Source: Sphingomonas astaxanthinifaciens DSM 22298 (GTDB taxonomy: Bacteria; Pseudomonadota; Alphaproteobacteria; Sphingomonadales; Sphingomonadaceae). Taken from it: DNA of 64,000 nt. The stretch lies in NCBI RefSeq assembly GCF_000711715.1, contig NZ_JONN01000001.1, positions 1,736,001 to 1,800,000 on the forward strand, written 5' to 3'. Position numbers and translations under genes: made by a program. The notes under the pieces are model-generated. The model did not search any database, had not been told where the DNA came from, and worked only from the letters and a program-made list of their open reading frames with translations. Positions 37,464-45,377 of the stretch are shown here, in pieces. The first letter of the stretch is position 1, and every line of letters starts with the position of its first letter.

Positions 37464-37649
37464 ATGGAACGCCGTTTCGTCCTCAACAAGCAGGATGCCA
37501 AGCTGATGGGTGTCGCCGCTGGACTTGCCGATTATACCGGCACCGATCCGCTGCTGGTCCGCCTCGCGATCATTCTCGCCGTGCTCGTCACCGGACCGAT
37601 CGCAATCCTGCTTTACTTCGCCGCGGGCCTGCTGGCCGCGAATCCCTGA
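37464..37649 (+). CDS. PspC domain protein
   Basis: The 61-aa product is a minimal PspC domain: MERRFVLNKQDAKLMGVAAG, then LADYTGTDPLLVRLAIILAV and a hydrophobic helix. The VxxGLADYTGxDPLLVR signature is exact for the family. PspC proteins are membrane sensors or partners of the phage-shock response to envelope stress. Here no pspA or pspF is near. GAGAGGG lies upstream. Confidence 0.92.
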   Translation: MERRFVLNKQDAKLMGVAAGLADYTGTDPLLVRLAIILAVLVTGPIAILLYFAAGLLAANP

Positions 37650-37671
37650 GGTCCGCGACTCGCGGCCTGCC

Positions 37672-37688
37672 GGAAATCGCAGATTTCC
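37672..37688. repeat. Hairpin GGAAATC-GCA-GATTTCC after the PspC gene
   Basis: A perfect 7-base stem with a 3-base loop, 23 bases after the PspC stop, next to a second short stem (CCGCG-ACT-CGCGG). No T-run follows. It may stabilise the transcript end. The rest of the gap to 37884 shows no gene. Confidence 0.4.
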
Positions 37689-37883
37689 AAGGACTACCGC
37701 CAAAAGACGGTACAGCCGGATTAACCTTCGTCAGTAACGCAATAGTTGCAATACTCAGTTCGTCGCATCCGGGAAACATTTCGACGATTGTTCTCTCGCT
37801 GCCGTTAACCACGCTCTTCTCACGTCGGAACAGCCATGACCTCCTTCCGTTCGCCTTCGGGCTCGGACGGAACAGGAGCGTGG

Positions 37884-38588
37884 ATGCGATACCTGAAAGT
37901 GATGCGGTTACTTGCCGGCTCGGCTGCAGCGACGCTGCTCGCGCTGGCGCCCGCCGCTGCCGCCGACCCGGCCGACGAGGATGTGGTGGTGACTGCGCCC
38001 ACCCGTCCCAATCTCTTCGGCACCGTCGCCATCCCCGGACCACAGGGCCGCTGGGCCGACAAGTGGCACAAGGTGATGAACGACACCCGCTCGAACGGCG
38101 CGCTTGCCGCGCTGATCGGGCCGGCACGGGGTCTCGATGCCCTCGGGCAGCTCCGCTATCTCCAGTCCACGGTCGACCATCGCGTGGGCTGGCGTTCGGA
38201 TGCCACCCAATATGGTGCGCGCACCTACTGGGCGAGCGCGGCGGAGACGCTTTCGTCGGGTGTCGGTGACGATGACGACCGCGCGATCCTCAAATTCCAG
38301 GCGCTGCGTGAGCTCGGCTATCCGCGCAACGACTTCTACCTGATGATGGGCCGCGACAAGGTGCGCGGCGACTATGTCATGCTGGTGGCCAAGGCGCGCG
38401 GGCGCTGGTGGTTGCTCGAGGAGCAGGGCGATACGCCCGTCCCGGCCGACCAGCGCACGGGCTTCGAGCCCGCGGCGAGTTTCGGTGCCGGCCGGGCCTG
38501 GGTGCATGGCCGGCATCGAACTTATGGGGTCGCGGCCAATAGCGCCCCGCGGGTCCGTACCGCCGCGGTCGCCACCGCGACGCCCTAG
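37884..38588 (+). CDS. Exported transglutaminase-like protein without catalytic triad
   Basis: The 234-aa product has AGGAG five bases before the ATG at 37884 and a signal peptide (MRYLKVMRLLAGSAAATLLA, ending AAAA). The body resembles bacterial transglutaminase-like cysteine peptidases (BTLCP): LDALGQLRYLQSTVDHRV, then GDDDDRAILKFQALRELGYP where the family has GDCEDYA...L.ALGVP, then GDYVMLVAKARGRWWLLEEQ where the family has H-A-V-L...LD. In this copy Cys, His and Asp are replaced by Asp, Tyr and Glu. It is probably a non-enzymatic, periplasmic binding or scaffold protein. The assignment is by pattern and should be tested with a profile. Confidence 0.65.
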   Translation: MRYLKVMRLLAGSAAATLLALAPAAAADPADEDVVVTAPTRPNLFGTVAIPGPQGRWADKWHKVMNDTRSNGALAALIGPARGLDALGQLRYLQSTVDHRVGWRSDATQYGARTYWASAAETLSSGVGDDDDRAILKFQALRELGYPRNDFYLMMGRDKVRGDYVMLVAKARGRWWLLEEQGDTPVPADQRTGFEPAASFGAGRAWVHGRHRTYGVAANSAPRVRTAAVATATP

Positions 38589-38591
38589 ACC

Positions 38592-39527
38592 TCAGTCGAA
38601 CAGGCTCGAGACGCTCGATTCGTCGGCGATCCGGCGGATCGCTTCGGCGAGCAGCGGCGCGATGGTCAGGCGCCGGATCTTGGTCCCCGGAAGGTCGACC
38701 TCGCCCGCATAGATGCTGTCGGTGACGACGAGCTCGGTGAGCTCGCTTGCCGCCACCCGCGCCGCCGCCCCGCCCGAGAGCACGCCATGGGTGACATAGG
38801 CGACCACCCCGATCGCCCCTTGCGCCTTGAGCGCCGCCGCGGCGTTGCAGAGGGTCCCGGCCGAATCGACGATGTCGTCGATGAGGATGCAGAAGCGCCC
38901 CTCGACGTCGCCGATGATGTTCATCACTTCCGATTCGCCCGCCTTCTCGCGGCGCTTGTCGACGATCGCCAGCGGGGCATTGGCGAGGCGCTTGGCAAGG
39001 CTGCGGGCGCGCACCACGCCGCCAACGTCGGGCGAGACCACGGTGATCGGATGATCGCCGAAGCGCGCCTGGATGTCCGCGCTCATCACCGGGGCACCGA
39101 ACAGATTGTCGGTGGGAATGTCGAAGAAGCCCTGGATCTGCCCGGCGTGAAGGTCGACCGACAGGACGCGGTTGGCGCCGGCGGTTGTAATGAGGTTGGC
39201 CACCAGCTTGGCCGAAATGGGGGTGCGCGGCCCGGGCTTCCGGTCCTGCCGGGCATAACCGAAATAGGGGATGACGGCGGTGATGCGCTTGGCCGAGGCG
39301 CGGCGCAGCGCATCGACGCAGATCAGCAGCTCCATCAAATTATCGTTGGCGGGATAGCTGGTCGACTGGATCAGGAAGACGTCCTCGCCGCGGACATTCT
39401 CGTGGATTTCGACGAAGATCTCCTCGTCGGCGAAGCGACGGACGCTGGCCTCGGTCAGCGGAAGCTCGAGATAGTCGCTGATCGCCCTGGCGAGCGGCGC
39501 GTTGGAATTGCCGGCCAGAAGTTTCAT
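38592..39527 (-). CDS. prs: Ribose-phosphate pyrophosphokinase
   Basis: The 311-aa enzyme makes PRPP from ribose 5-phosphate and ATP for nucleotide, His, Trp and NAD synthesis. It has [20 protein letters not shown] at the start, the [18 protein letters not shown] and [17 protein letters not shown] blocks, the [11 protein letters not shown] turn and the PRPP loop [10 protein letters not shown]. The ATG at 39527 fits the family start; the frame from 39575 adds 16 extra residues. It ends three bases after the transglutaminase-like gene and is divergent from nadE. Confidence 0.98.
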   Translation of the reverse strand: MKLLAGNSNAPLARAISDYLELPLTEASVRRFADEEIFVEIHENVRGEDVFLIQSTSYPANDNLMELLICVDALRRASAKRITAVIPYFGYARQDRKPGPRTPISAKLVANLITTAGANRVLSVDLHAGQIQGFFDIPTDNLFGAPVMSADIQARFGDHPITVVSPDVGGVVRARSLAKRLANAPLAIVDKRREKAGESEVMNIIGDVEGRFCILIDDIVDSAGTLCNAAAALKAQGAIGVVAYVTHGVLSGGAAARVAASELTELVVTDSIYAGEVDLPGTKIRRLTIAPLLAEAIRRIADESSVSSLFD

Positions 39528-39616
39528 CGTGTCGCCTGTCCCCGGGAGATGATGAGCCCTCCCTAGCGAGCGCATGCGTTGGACGAAAGCCCGTCTGCCG
39601 CTAGGACACCGCGATC

Positions 39617-41278
39617 ATGACGGATCGTCTCACCATTGCCCTTGCCCAGATGAACCAGCGGGTCGGCGACCTTGCCGGCAATGCCGAGGCGATCCTAATC
39701 GTTCGCCGCCGGGCGAGCGGGGCGGACCTGCTGCTGGTCCCCGAGCTGCAGCTCACCGGCTACCCGCCCGAGGACCTCGTGCTGAAGCCCGCCTTCCTGC
39801 GCGAGACCGAGGCGGCCGCAGGCCGACTGGTCGCCGCGACCAGCGAACCCGGACCGGCCCTGGCCTTCGGCTCGATCCGGGTGGTCGAGGGCAAGGCCTA
39901 TAATGTCGTCATCCTCGCCGACGAAGGCCGCGAACTGTTCGTCACGCGAAAGCGCGAGCTCCCCAATTACGGGACCTTCGACGAGAAGCGCATCTTCGCG
40001 TCGGGCCCGCTGCCCGAGGTCTTCACCTTCAAGGGGGTGAAGATCGGCTTCCCGATCTGCGAGGATTTGTGGCTCGACGACGTGCCGATGCACCTGGCCC
40101 ATGAAGGCGCGGAGATCCTGCTCAGTCCAAATGGCAGCCCGTTCGAGATCGACAAGGACGAGCTGCGTCAGAAACTGTTCGGCGGCCGCGCCACCCAGAC
40201 CGGCCTCCCGCTCGCCTATCTCAACCGCGTCGGCGGCCAGGACGAGCTCGCCTTCGACGGCAGTTCGATGGTCTTCAACGGGGACGGTGAGCTGGTCGTG
40301 CAGATGCGCGACTGGGACGAGCAGCTGCTGCTGACCGAGTGGGCGCGCGGCGCCGACGGGCGCTGGCGCTGCGAGACGCGCGAACGGGCGACCCTCGCGC
40401 CGCATCCCGAGGACATCTATCGCGCAATGGTCGTCGCGCTTCGTGATTATGTGCAGCGCAACGGTTTCCCGGGCGTGCTTCTGGGCCTGTCGGGCGGGAT
40501 CGATTCGGCGTTGTCGGCAGCGGTCGCGGTGGATGCGCTCGGGCCCGACAAGGTGTGGGGGGTGATGATGCCCTCGGTCTTCACCGCCGACACCAGCAAA
40601 AGCGATGCCGCCGAGAGCGCGCGGCTGCTCGGCATCCGTCATGACGTCATTCCGATCAAGCCGGCGGTCTCCGCGCTCGACGACATGCTTCGCGACGCCT
40701 TCGCGGGCCGCAAGCCCGACCTCGCCGAGGAGAATATTCAGGCGCGGCTGCGGATGGTGACGCTCATGGCCCTGTCGAACAAGTTCGGGCACATGGTGCT
40801 CACCACCGGCAACAAGAGCGAGATGAGCGTCGGCTACGCCACGCTCTACGGCGACATGGCGGGCGGCTATTCGGTGCTCAAGGACGCCTACAAGACCACC
40901 GTCTTCGCGCTCTCGCGCTGGCGCAACGAGAACCGGCCCGAGGGGCTGCTCGGCCCGGCTGGCAAGGTCATGCCCGACGCGGTCATCACCAAGCCGCCCT
41001 CGGCCGAGCTGCGCGCCGAACAGAAGGACGAGGACAGCCTGCCGCCCTACGACCGGCTCGACCCCATCCTCCACGGGCTGGTCGATCGCGAGCTGTCGGT
41101 CAGCGAGGTCTGCGCCGAGACCGGGGAACCGCGCGCGCTCGTCGCCGAGATGGAAAAGCTGCTGCTGCGCGCCGAATACAAGCGGCGCCAGGCGCCCCCG
41201 GGGGTCAAGCTCGGGGGCCGCAACTTCGGCCGCGACCGCCGCTACCCGATCACCAACGCCTTCCGGACCGGCGCATGA
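39617..41278 (+). CDS. nadE: Glutamine-dependent NAD+ synthase
   Basis: The 553-aa enzyme makes NAD+ from deamido-NAD with ammonia channelled from glutamine. The N-terminal nitrilase-type amidase has the triad E43 (LVPELQLTGYPPEDL), K112 (RKRELPNYGTFDEKR) and C148 (FPICEDLWLDD). The C-terminal synthase has the P-loop LSGGIDSAL and the NKSEMSVGYATLYGD motif. The ATG at 39617 starts MTDRLTIALAQMNQRVGDLA, which suits the family. The stop overlaps gltX by four bases. Confidence 0.98.
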   Translation: MTDRLTIALAQMNQRVGDLAGNAEAILIVRRRASGADLLLVPELQLTGYPPEDLVLKPAFLRETEAAAGRLVAATSEPGPALAFGSIRVVEGKAYNVVILADEGRELFVTRKRELPNYGTFDEKRIFASGPLPEVFTFKGVKIGFPICEDLWLDDVPMHLAHEGAEILLSPNGSPFEIDKDELRQKLFGGRATQTGLPLAYLNRVGGQDELAFDGSSMVFNGDGELVVQMRDWDEQLLLTEWARGADGRWRCETRERATLAPHPEDIYRAMVVALRDYVQRNGFPGVLLGLSGGIDSALSAAVAVDALGPDKVWGVMMPSVFTADTSKSDAAESARLLGIRHDVIPIKPAVSALDDMLRDAFAGRKPDLAEENIQARLRMVTLMALSNKFGHMVLTTGNKSEMSVGYATLYGDMAGGYSVLKDAYKTTVFALSRWRNENRPEGLLGPAGKVMPDAVITKPPSAELRAEQKDEDSLPPYDRLDPILHGLVDRELSVSEVCAETGEPRALVAEMEKLLLRAEYKRRQAPPGVKLGGRNFGRDRRYPITNAFRTGA

Positions 41279-42594
41279 CCGTCGTCACCCGCTTTGCCCC
41301 GTCCCCGACTGGCCGGCTCCATGTCGGCAATATCCGCACGGCGCTGCACAATTTCCTGTTCGCGCGGCAGCATGGCGGGCGTTTCCTGCTGCGGGTCGAC
41401 GATACCGACCGCGAGCGCTCGACCGCTGAGGCCGAGGCGCAGATCCATGCCGACCTCGCCTGGCTGGGGCTCGAGCCCGACGCGGCGGTCCGCCAGTCCG
41501 ACCGCTTCGCCCTTTACGAGCGCGAATTCGAGCGGCTGCGGGCGGCGGGCCGGGTTTATGCCTGCTACGAGACGCCCGAAGAACTCGACCTGCGCCGCAA
41601 GATCCTGCTCGGGCGGGGCCTGCCGCCGATCTACGAGCGGCCCGAAGGCGAGAATGCGCCGGTCGAGGGGCGCGCGCCGCACTGGCGCTTCCGGCTCGAC
41701 CACGACGAGCCGATCGCCTGGACCGACCTCATTCGCGGCGAGCAGAAGTTCGATCCCAGGCTCCTGTCCGACCCCGTCATCCGCCGCGCCGACGGAAGCT
41801 GGCTCTACCTGCTGCCGAGCGTGATCGACGACATCGACCTTGGCATCACCCACATCGTGCGCGGTGAGGACCATGTGTCGAACAGCGCGGTGCAGCTTCA
41901 GATGTTCGCGGCGCTCGGCGCGGGAACACCGGCGCTGGCCCACGAGGCCCTGCTGGTCGCCGCCGAGGGCAAGCTCTCCAAGCGGCTCGGCGCGGTCGGC
42001 GTGGGCGCGATGCAGGAAGAGGGGCTCGAGCCGATGGCCTTGCTGTCGCTGCTCGCGCGGCTGGGGACGAGCCAGCCGGTCGAGCCGGTCGCATCGCTCG
42101 ATACGCTGGCAGCGACCTTCGACTTCGCCCATTTCGGCCGGGCCCCGGCCCATTTCGACATGGCCGAGGTCGCGCAGCTCAACGCCCGCCTGCTTCACGC
42201 CATGAGCTTCGCCGAGGCGCGTACGCACTTGCCCGCCTGGGTGGACGAGCCGCGCTGGCTGGCCCTGCGTACGGCCTTGTCGCGGATGGCGGAGATCGAG
42301 GCGTGGCGCACGGTGGTCGAGGATGGACTGGGGGCACCATTGGCCGCCGACGAGGACCGTGATTTTCTCGCCGCCGCCGCTGCCGCCGCGGCCGAGATCG
42401 ACTGGCACGGCGAGCCGTGGAAGGCGCTGACGACCACGCTCAAGGAGCGATCGGGGCGCAAGGGCAAGGCGCTGTTCCATCCATTGCGCCTTGCGCTCAC
42501 GGCACGGGACAGCGGACCCGAAATGGCGCCGCTGGTCGCGCTGCTCGGCAAGGAGCGCGTGATCGCGCGCCTCGCCGCCGCCGCAGGGGCCTGA
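41275..42594 (+). CDS. gltX: Glutamyl-tRNA synthetase
   Basis: The 439-aa class I synthetase has the HIGH-type FAPSPTGRLHVGNIRTALHN, a RVDDTDRERS block, and KLSKRLG as KMSKS motif (near residue 235). At 439 aa it is shorter than the usual GluRS (about 470 aa), which suits the second alphaproteobacterial form (GltX2), used partly for tRNA-Gln misacylation. Which form it is cannot be decided alone. It is coupled to nadE through an ATGA overlap. Confidence 0.95.
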   Translation: MTVVTRFAPSPTGRLHVGNIRTALHNFLFARQHGGRFLLRVDDTDRERSTAEAEAQIHADLAWLGLEPDAAVRQSDRFALYEREFERLRAAGRVYACYETPEELDLRRKILLGRGLPPIYERPEGENAPVEGRAPHWRFRLDHDEPIAWTDLIRGEQKFDPRLLSDPVIRRADGSWLYLLPSVIDDIDLGITHIVRGEDHVSNSAVQLQMFAALGAGTPALAHEALLVAAEGKLSKRLGAVGVGAMQEEGLEPMALLSLLARLGTSQPVEPVASLDTLAATFDFAHFGRAPAHFDMAEVAQLNARLLHAMSFAEARTHLPAWVDEPRWLALRTALSRMAEIEAWRTVVEDGLGAPLAADEDRDFLAAAAAAAAEIDWHGEPWKALTTTLKERSGRKGKALFHPLRLALTARDSGPEMAPLVALLGKERVIARLAAAAGA

Positions 42595-42643
42595 TCACCC
42601 TCCCCCAAACCGCATCCGACTACGACTCTTGCGCCGACCATGT

Positions 42644-42660
42644 GATGATGTAACATCATC
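42644..42660. promoter_or_regulatory. Perfect palindrome GATGATGTAACATCATC before tonB
   Basis: Two 8-base arms (GATGATGT and ACATCATC) flank one central A, 30 bases before the tonB start, just upstream of the ribosome site. This is the size and position of a repressor operator. TonB genes are often under iron or zinc control, but the palindrome does not match a consensus I can assert. Confidence 0.6.
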
Positions 42661-42690
42661 TCCTCGACTCGGAACAGAGGAGGTGCGTTC

Positions 42691-43365
42691 ATGCTTGCCT
42701 ACGCCACCCACCGCCGGACTCCGCGCCAGCTCAGCCCCTCGACCCTACTTGTCATCGTGGGTGTCCACGCCGTCGCTTTGGCGATGGTCGCCGCGGCCAA
42801 GATGGACATCGACATCGTTCCGCGCGGCGGACCGACCAAGATCATCGACATCCCGCTGCCGCCGCCCCCAACTCCGCCCAAGCCGGTCGAGCAACGATCG
42901 CAGGAACAGCAGCCCGCGCATCAGTCCAGCATCGACCGCTTTCCGCCGATCACGCCGCTTCCGATCCCGGGACCGGAGTTCGCCGCCGGACCGACCACTC
43001 TCGATCCGCCCGATCTCGGCCCGATCCTCGATAAGCCGATCGGTCCGCCCGCGCAGCCCGATCCGCCCCCGGTGATGCCGGTCAAGGTCGCGGCGCGGGC
43101 GATCACCCCGGCCGACCTCGTGCGCCCACCCTATCCCGATTCGAAGCGGCGGTCGGAAGAGGAGGCCGCGCTTCGCCTGCGCCTGTCGATCGACGAGCGC
43201 GGCCGGGTGACCGCCGTGGAGCCGATCGGGGCGGCCGATCCCGACTTCCTCGCCGCCGCCCGCAGCCACCTGCTCCGCTTCTGGCGCTACCGGCCCGCGA
43301 CCGAGGATGGCCGCGCGGTCGCGACCAGCATGGTGATCACGCTTCGCTTCCAGCTCGAGGAGTAA
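42691..43365 (+). CDS. tonB: TonB-family energy transducer
   Basis: The 224-aa product has one N-terminal membrane helix (residues about 18-37, LLVIVGVHAVALAMVAAAKM), a long Pro-rich periplasmic linker (LPPPPTPPKPVEQ and PIGPPAQPDPPPVMPV), and a C-terminal TonB domain (LRLRLSIDERGRVTAVEPIG, then FWRYRPATEDGRAVATSM). With ExbB and ExbD it would pass proton-motive energy to outer-membrane receptors. The ATG at 42691 has GAGGAGG nine bases upstream. exbB and exbD are not next to it. The palindrome at 42644-42660 is the likely control site. Confidence 0.92.
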   Translation: MLAYATHRRTPRQLSPSTLLVIVGVHAVALAMVAAAKMDIDIVPRGGPTKIIDIPLPPPPTPPKPVEQRSQEQQPAHQSSIDRFPPITPLPIPGPEFAAGPTTLDPPDLGPILDKPIGPPAQPDPPPVMPVKVAARAITPADLVRPPYPDSKRRSEEEAALRLRLSIDERGRVTAVEPIGAADPDFLAAARSHLLRFWRYRPATEDGRAVATSMVITLRFQLEE

Positions 43366-43410
43366 GGCGCGAGGGGCCGGGCGTTTGCCGTTCGGCCCCC
43401 GCCATCCTAC

Positions 43411-43746
43411 ATGCGGCGCATGCCCGTGCTTCCCCCCATGCACAGTCCCAAGGCGGCGTATCGCGACTTCAAGGCCTTCGTGTCGCGTCGCGGACGGGAA
43501 CATGGGCTCGCGGTCGCGCTCAGCCTCGGCTTCACCGCCTTCATCCTCGTCATCTTCTTTCTCGACGCGCGAGTGAATACGGCGCCCCCGCCGACCATCA
43601 CCTATGTCGAGAGCTATTCGGCCGATCGCACCGACACCGACATCAAGGCCGACCAGATCAAGGACCAGAAGAAGCGCGAGGAGCGAGCGAAGGCCCGCCA
43701 GGAGCAGTTCCAGGAGATCGCCAATAAGCTCGGCATCGAGAACTGA
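43411..43746 (+). CDS. Hypothetical membrane protein, up to 111 aa
   Basis: One hydrophobic helix (VALSLGFTAFILVIFFL) sits between a basic N-terminal part (KAAYRDFKAFVSRRGREHGL) and a polar, charged, coiled-coil-like tail (DTDIKADQIKDQKKREERAK). The tail is outside if the helix is a signal anchor. ATG codons at 43411, 43420 and 43438 are all in frame and none has a good ribosome site, so the start is uncertain. It is 45 bases after tonB and 10 bases before ribD. I cannot name the family. Confidence 0.6.
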   Translation: MRRMPVLPPMHSPKAAYRDFKAFVSRRGREHGLAVALSLGFTAFILVIFFLDARVNTAPPPTITYVESYSADRTDTDIKADQIKDQKKREERAKARQEQFQEIANKLGIEN

Positions 43747-43756
43747 GGCCGGGTGG

Positions 43757-44713
43757 ATGGCCGAGGCGGTCCGCCTCGGCTCGGCGGCGCAGGGCACCAC
43801 CGCGCCCAATCCCAATGTCGGCTGCGTGATCGTCGGGGCCGATGGCGCGATCATCGCGCGCGGCGCCACCGCGCCTGGGGGGCGCCCCCATGCCGAGGCG
43901 ATAGCCCTGGCCGAAGCCGGCGAGCGCGCGCGGGGCGCGACCCTCGTCACCACGCTCGAGCCCTGCAACCACCGGAGCCAGCGCGGCCCGGCCTGCACCG
44001 ACCTGATCCTCGAGTCGGGCATAGCGCGGGTGATCGCCGCGCTCGAAGATCCCGATCCCCGCACCCATGGCGAGGGCCTGGCCCGGCTGCGCGCGGCGGG
44101 AGTCGCGGTCGAGCTCGGCACCGGCGCCGAAGAGTCCCGCGAAAGCATGGCCGGTTGGCTGCTTCGCCAGAAGCTCGGCCGGCCGCGGATCACGTTAAAG
44201 CTCGCGCTGTCGATCGACGGCAAGATTGCGCTGCCCTCGGGCGAATCGAAGTGGATCACCGGCGAGGATGCCCGCGCCCACGTTCATCTCGAGCGCGCGC
44301 ATCACGACATGATCCTGGTCGGTCGCGGGACGCTCCAGGCCGATTCGCCGCGCCTCGACGTCCGACTTCCCGGACTCGAGGAACGCTCCCCCCGACGGGC
44401 CCTGCTCAGCCGCGGCGAGGCTGTCGCGGGCTGGGAGATGCTGCGCGCACCAGAGGACGTCTTCCGACTTCATGACGTCAACGACCTGCTCGTGGAGGGC
44501 GGCTCGGCGACCGCCACCGCCTTCCTCGCCGCCGACCTCGTCGATCGGATCCTCCTCTATCGCGCGCCCATCATCATCGGCGAAGGCCGGCAGAGCGTCG
44601 GCTATATCGGGCTCGACGCGATCGGCGACGCGCATGGGCGCTGGGTGGCGCGCGACGGCCGCTCGCTTGGCATCGACCGTCTCGAAGTCTACGAGCGCGT
44701 CCGGGAAGGCTGA
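43757..44713 (+). CDS. ribD: Riboflavin deaminase/reductase
   Basis: The 318-aa bifunctional enzyme does the deamination and reduction steps between the GTP cyclohydrolase II product and the ribityl compound. The N-terminal deaminase has the zinc motif HAEAIALAE with PCNHRSQRGPACTD (HAE, PC..H, C). The C-terminal reductase begins RPRITLKLALSIDGKIALPS and has a NDLLVEGGSATATAFLAADL helix. The usable start is the ATG at 43757 (MAEAVRLGSAAQGTTAPNPN), ten bases after the preceding stop; the family normally has a few residues before the M. It is first of ribD-ribE-ribBX-ribH. Confidence 0.96.
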   Translation: MAEAVRLGSAAQGTTAPNPNVGCVIVGADGAIIARGATAPGGRPHAEAIALAEAGERARGATLVTTLEPCNHRSQRGPACTDLILESGIARVIAALEDPDPRTHGEGLARLRAAGVAVELGTGAEESRESMAGWLLRQKLGRPRITLKLALSIDGKIALPSGESKWITGEDARAHVHLERAHHDMILVGRGTLQADSPRLDVRLPGLEERSPRRALLSRGEAVAGWEMLRAPEDVFRLHDVNDLLVEGGSATATAFLAADLVDRILLYRAPIIIGEGRQSVGYIGLDAIGDAHGRWVARDGRSLGIDRLEVYERVREG

Positions 44714-44716
44714 ACC

Positions 44717-45316
44717 ATGTTCACGGGCATCATCACCGACATCGGCACCGTCCGCACCGCCGAACAGCGCGGCGACCTGCGCCTCGTCATCGGCTGCGGC
44801 TACGACATGGGCGGAGTCGCGCTCGGTGCGTCGATCGCCTGCTCGGGGGCCTGCCTGACCGTGGTCGACAAGGGGTCCGACTGGTTCGCGGTCGACCTCA
44901 GTGCCGAGACGGTGGCGCGCACCGCGCCGGGTCTGTGGGTCGAGGGCGGCAAGCTCAATCTCGAGCGCGCGCTTCGCCTCGGCGACGAGCTTGGCGGGCA
45001 CCTCGTCACCGGTCATGTCGACGGCCTTGCCGACGTCATCGGCCTCTGCCCCGAGGGCGATTCGACCAAGGTCGGCCTGGCCGTCCCGCGCGAGCTCGGG
45101 CCGATGCTCGCACCCAAGGGCTCGGTGACGCTCGACGGCGTTTCGCTGACGGTCAACGAAGTGGTCGACCATGCCGACGCGACCCATTTCAGCGTCAACA
45201 TCATTCCGCACACCTGGCAGCATACGACGTTCGATACGCTGGCGGTCGGACGGCGGCTAAATGTCGAGATCGATGTGCTGGCGCGCTACCTTAAGCGGAT
45301 GACCGCTTCGGCCTGA
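44717..45316 (+). CDS. ribE: Riboflavin synthase alpha chain
   Basis: The 199-aa product dismutates 6,7-dimethyl-8-ribityllumazine to riboflavin. It has the doubled barrel of the family: MFTGIITDIGTVRTAEQRGD for the first half, CSGACLTVVDKGSDWFAVDL, and in the second half GHLVTGHVDGLADVIG and SLTVNEVVDHADATHFSVNI. Length is normal for a trimeric riboflavin synthase. It begins three bases after the ribD stop. Confidence 0.97.
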   Translation: MFTGIITDIGTVRTAEQRGDLRLVIGCGYDMGGVALGASIACSGACLTVVDKGSDWFAVDLSAETVARTAPGLWVEGGKLNLERALRLGDELGGHLVTGHVDGLADVIGLCPEGDSTKVGLAVPRELGPMLAPKGSVTLDGVSLTVNEVVDHADATHFSVNIIPHTWQHTTFDTLAVGRRLNVEIDVLARYLKRMTASA

Positions 45317-45349
45317 TCACATTACAGGGCCATCTCTTGGGCTGGATCG

Positions 45350-45365
45350 TCACATCGTGATGTGA
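45350..45365. promoter_or_regulatory. Perfect palindrome TCACATCGTGATGTGA before ribBX
   Basis: Two 7-base arms (TCACATC and GATGTGA) flank GT, 12 bases before the ribBX start. It could be an operator, or an RNA hairpin (TCACAT-CGTG-ATGTGA) over the ribosome site. As the encoded protein has its own helix-turn-helix, self-control is possible. Confidence 0.6.
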
Positions 45366-45377
45366 TAGGCGGCAATC

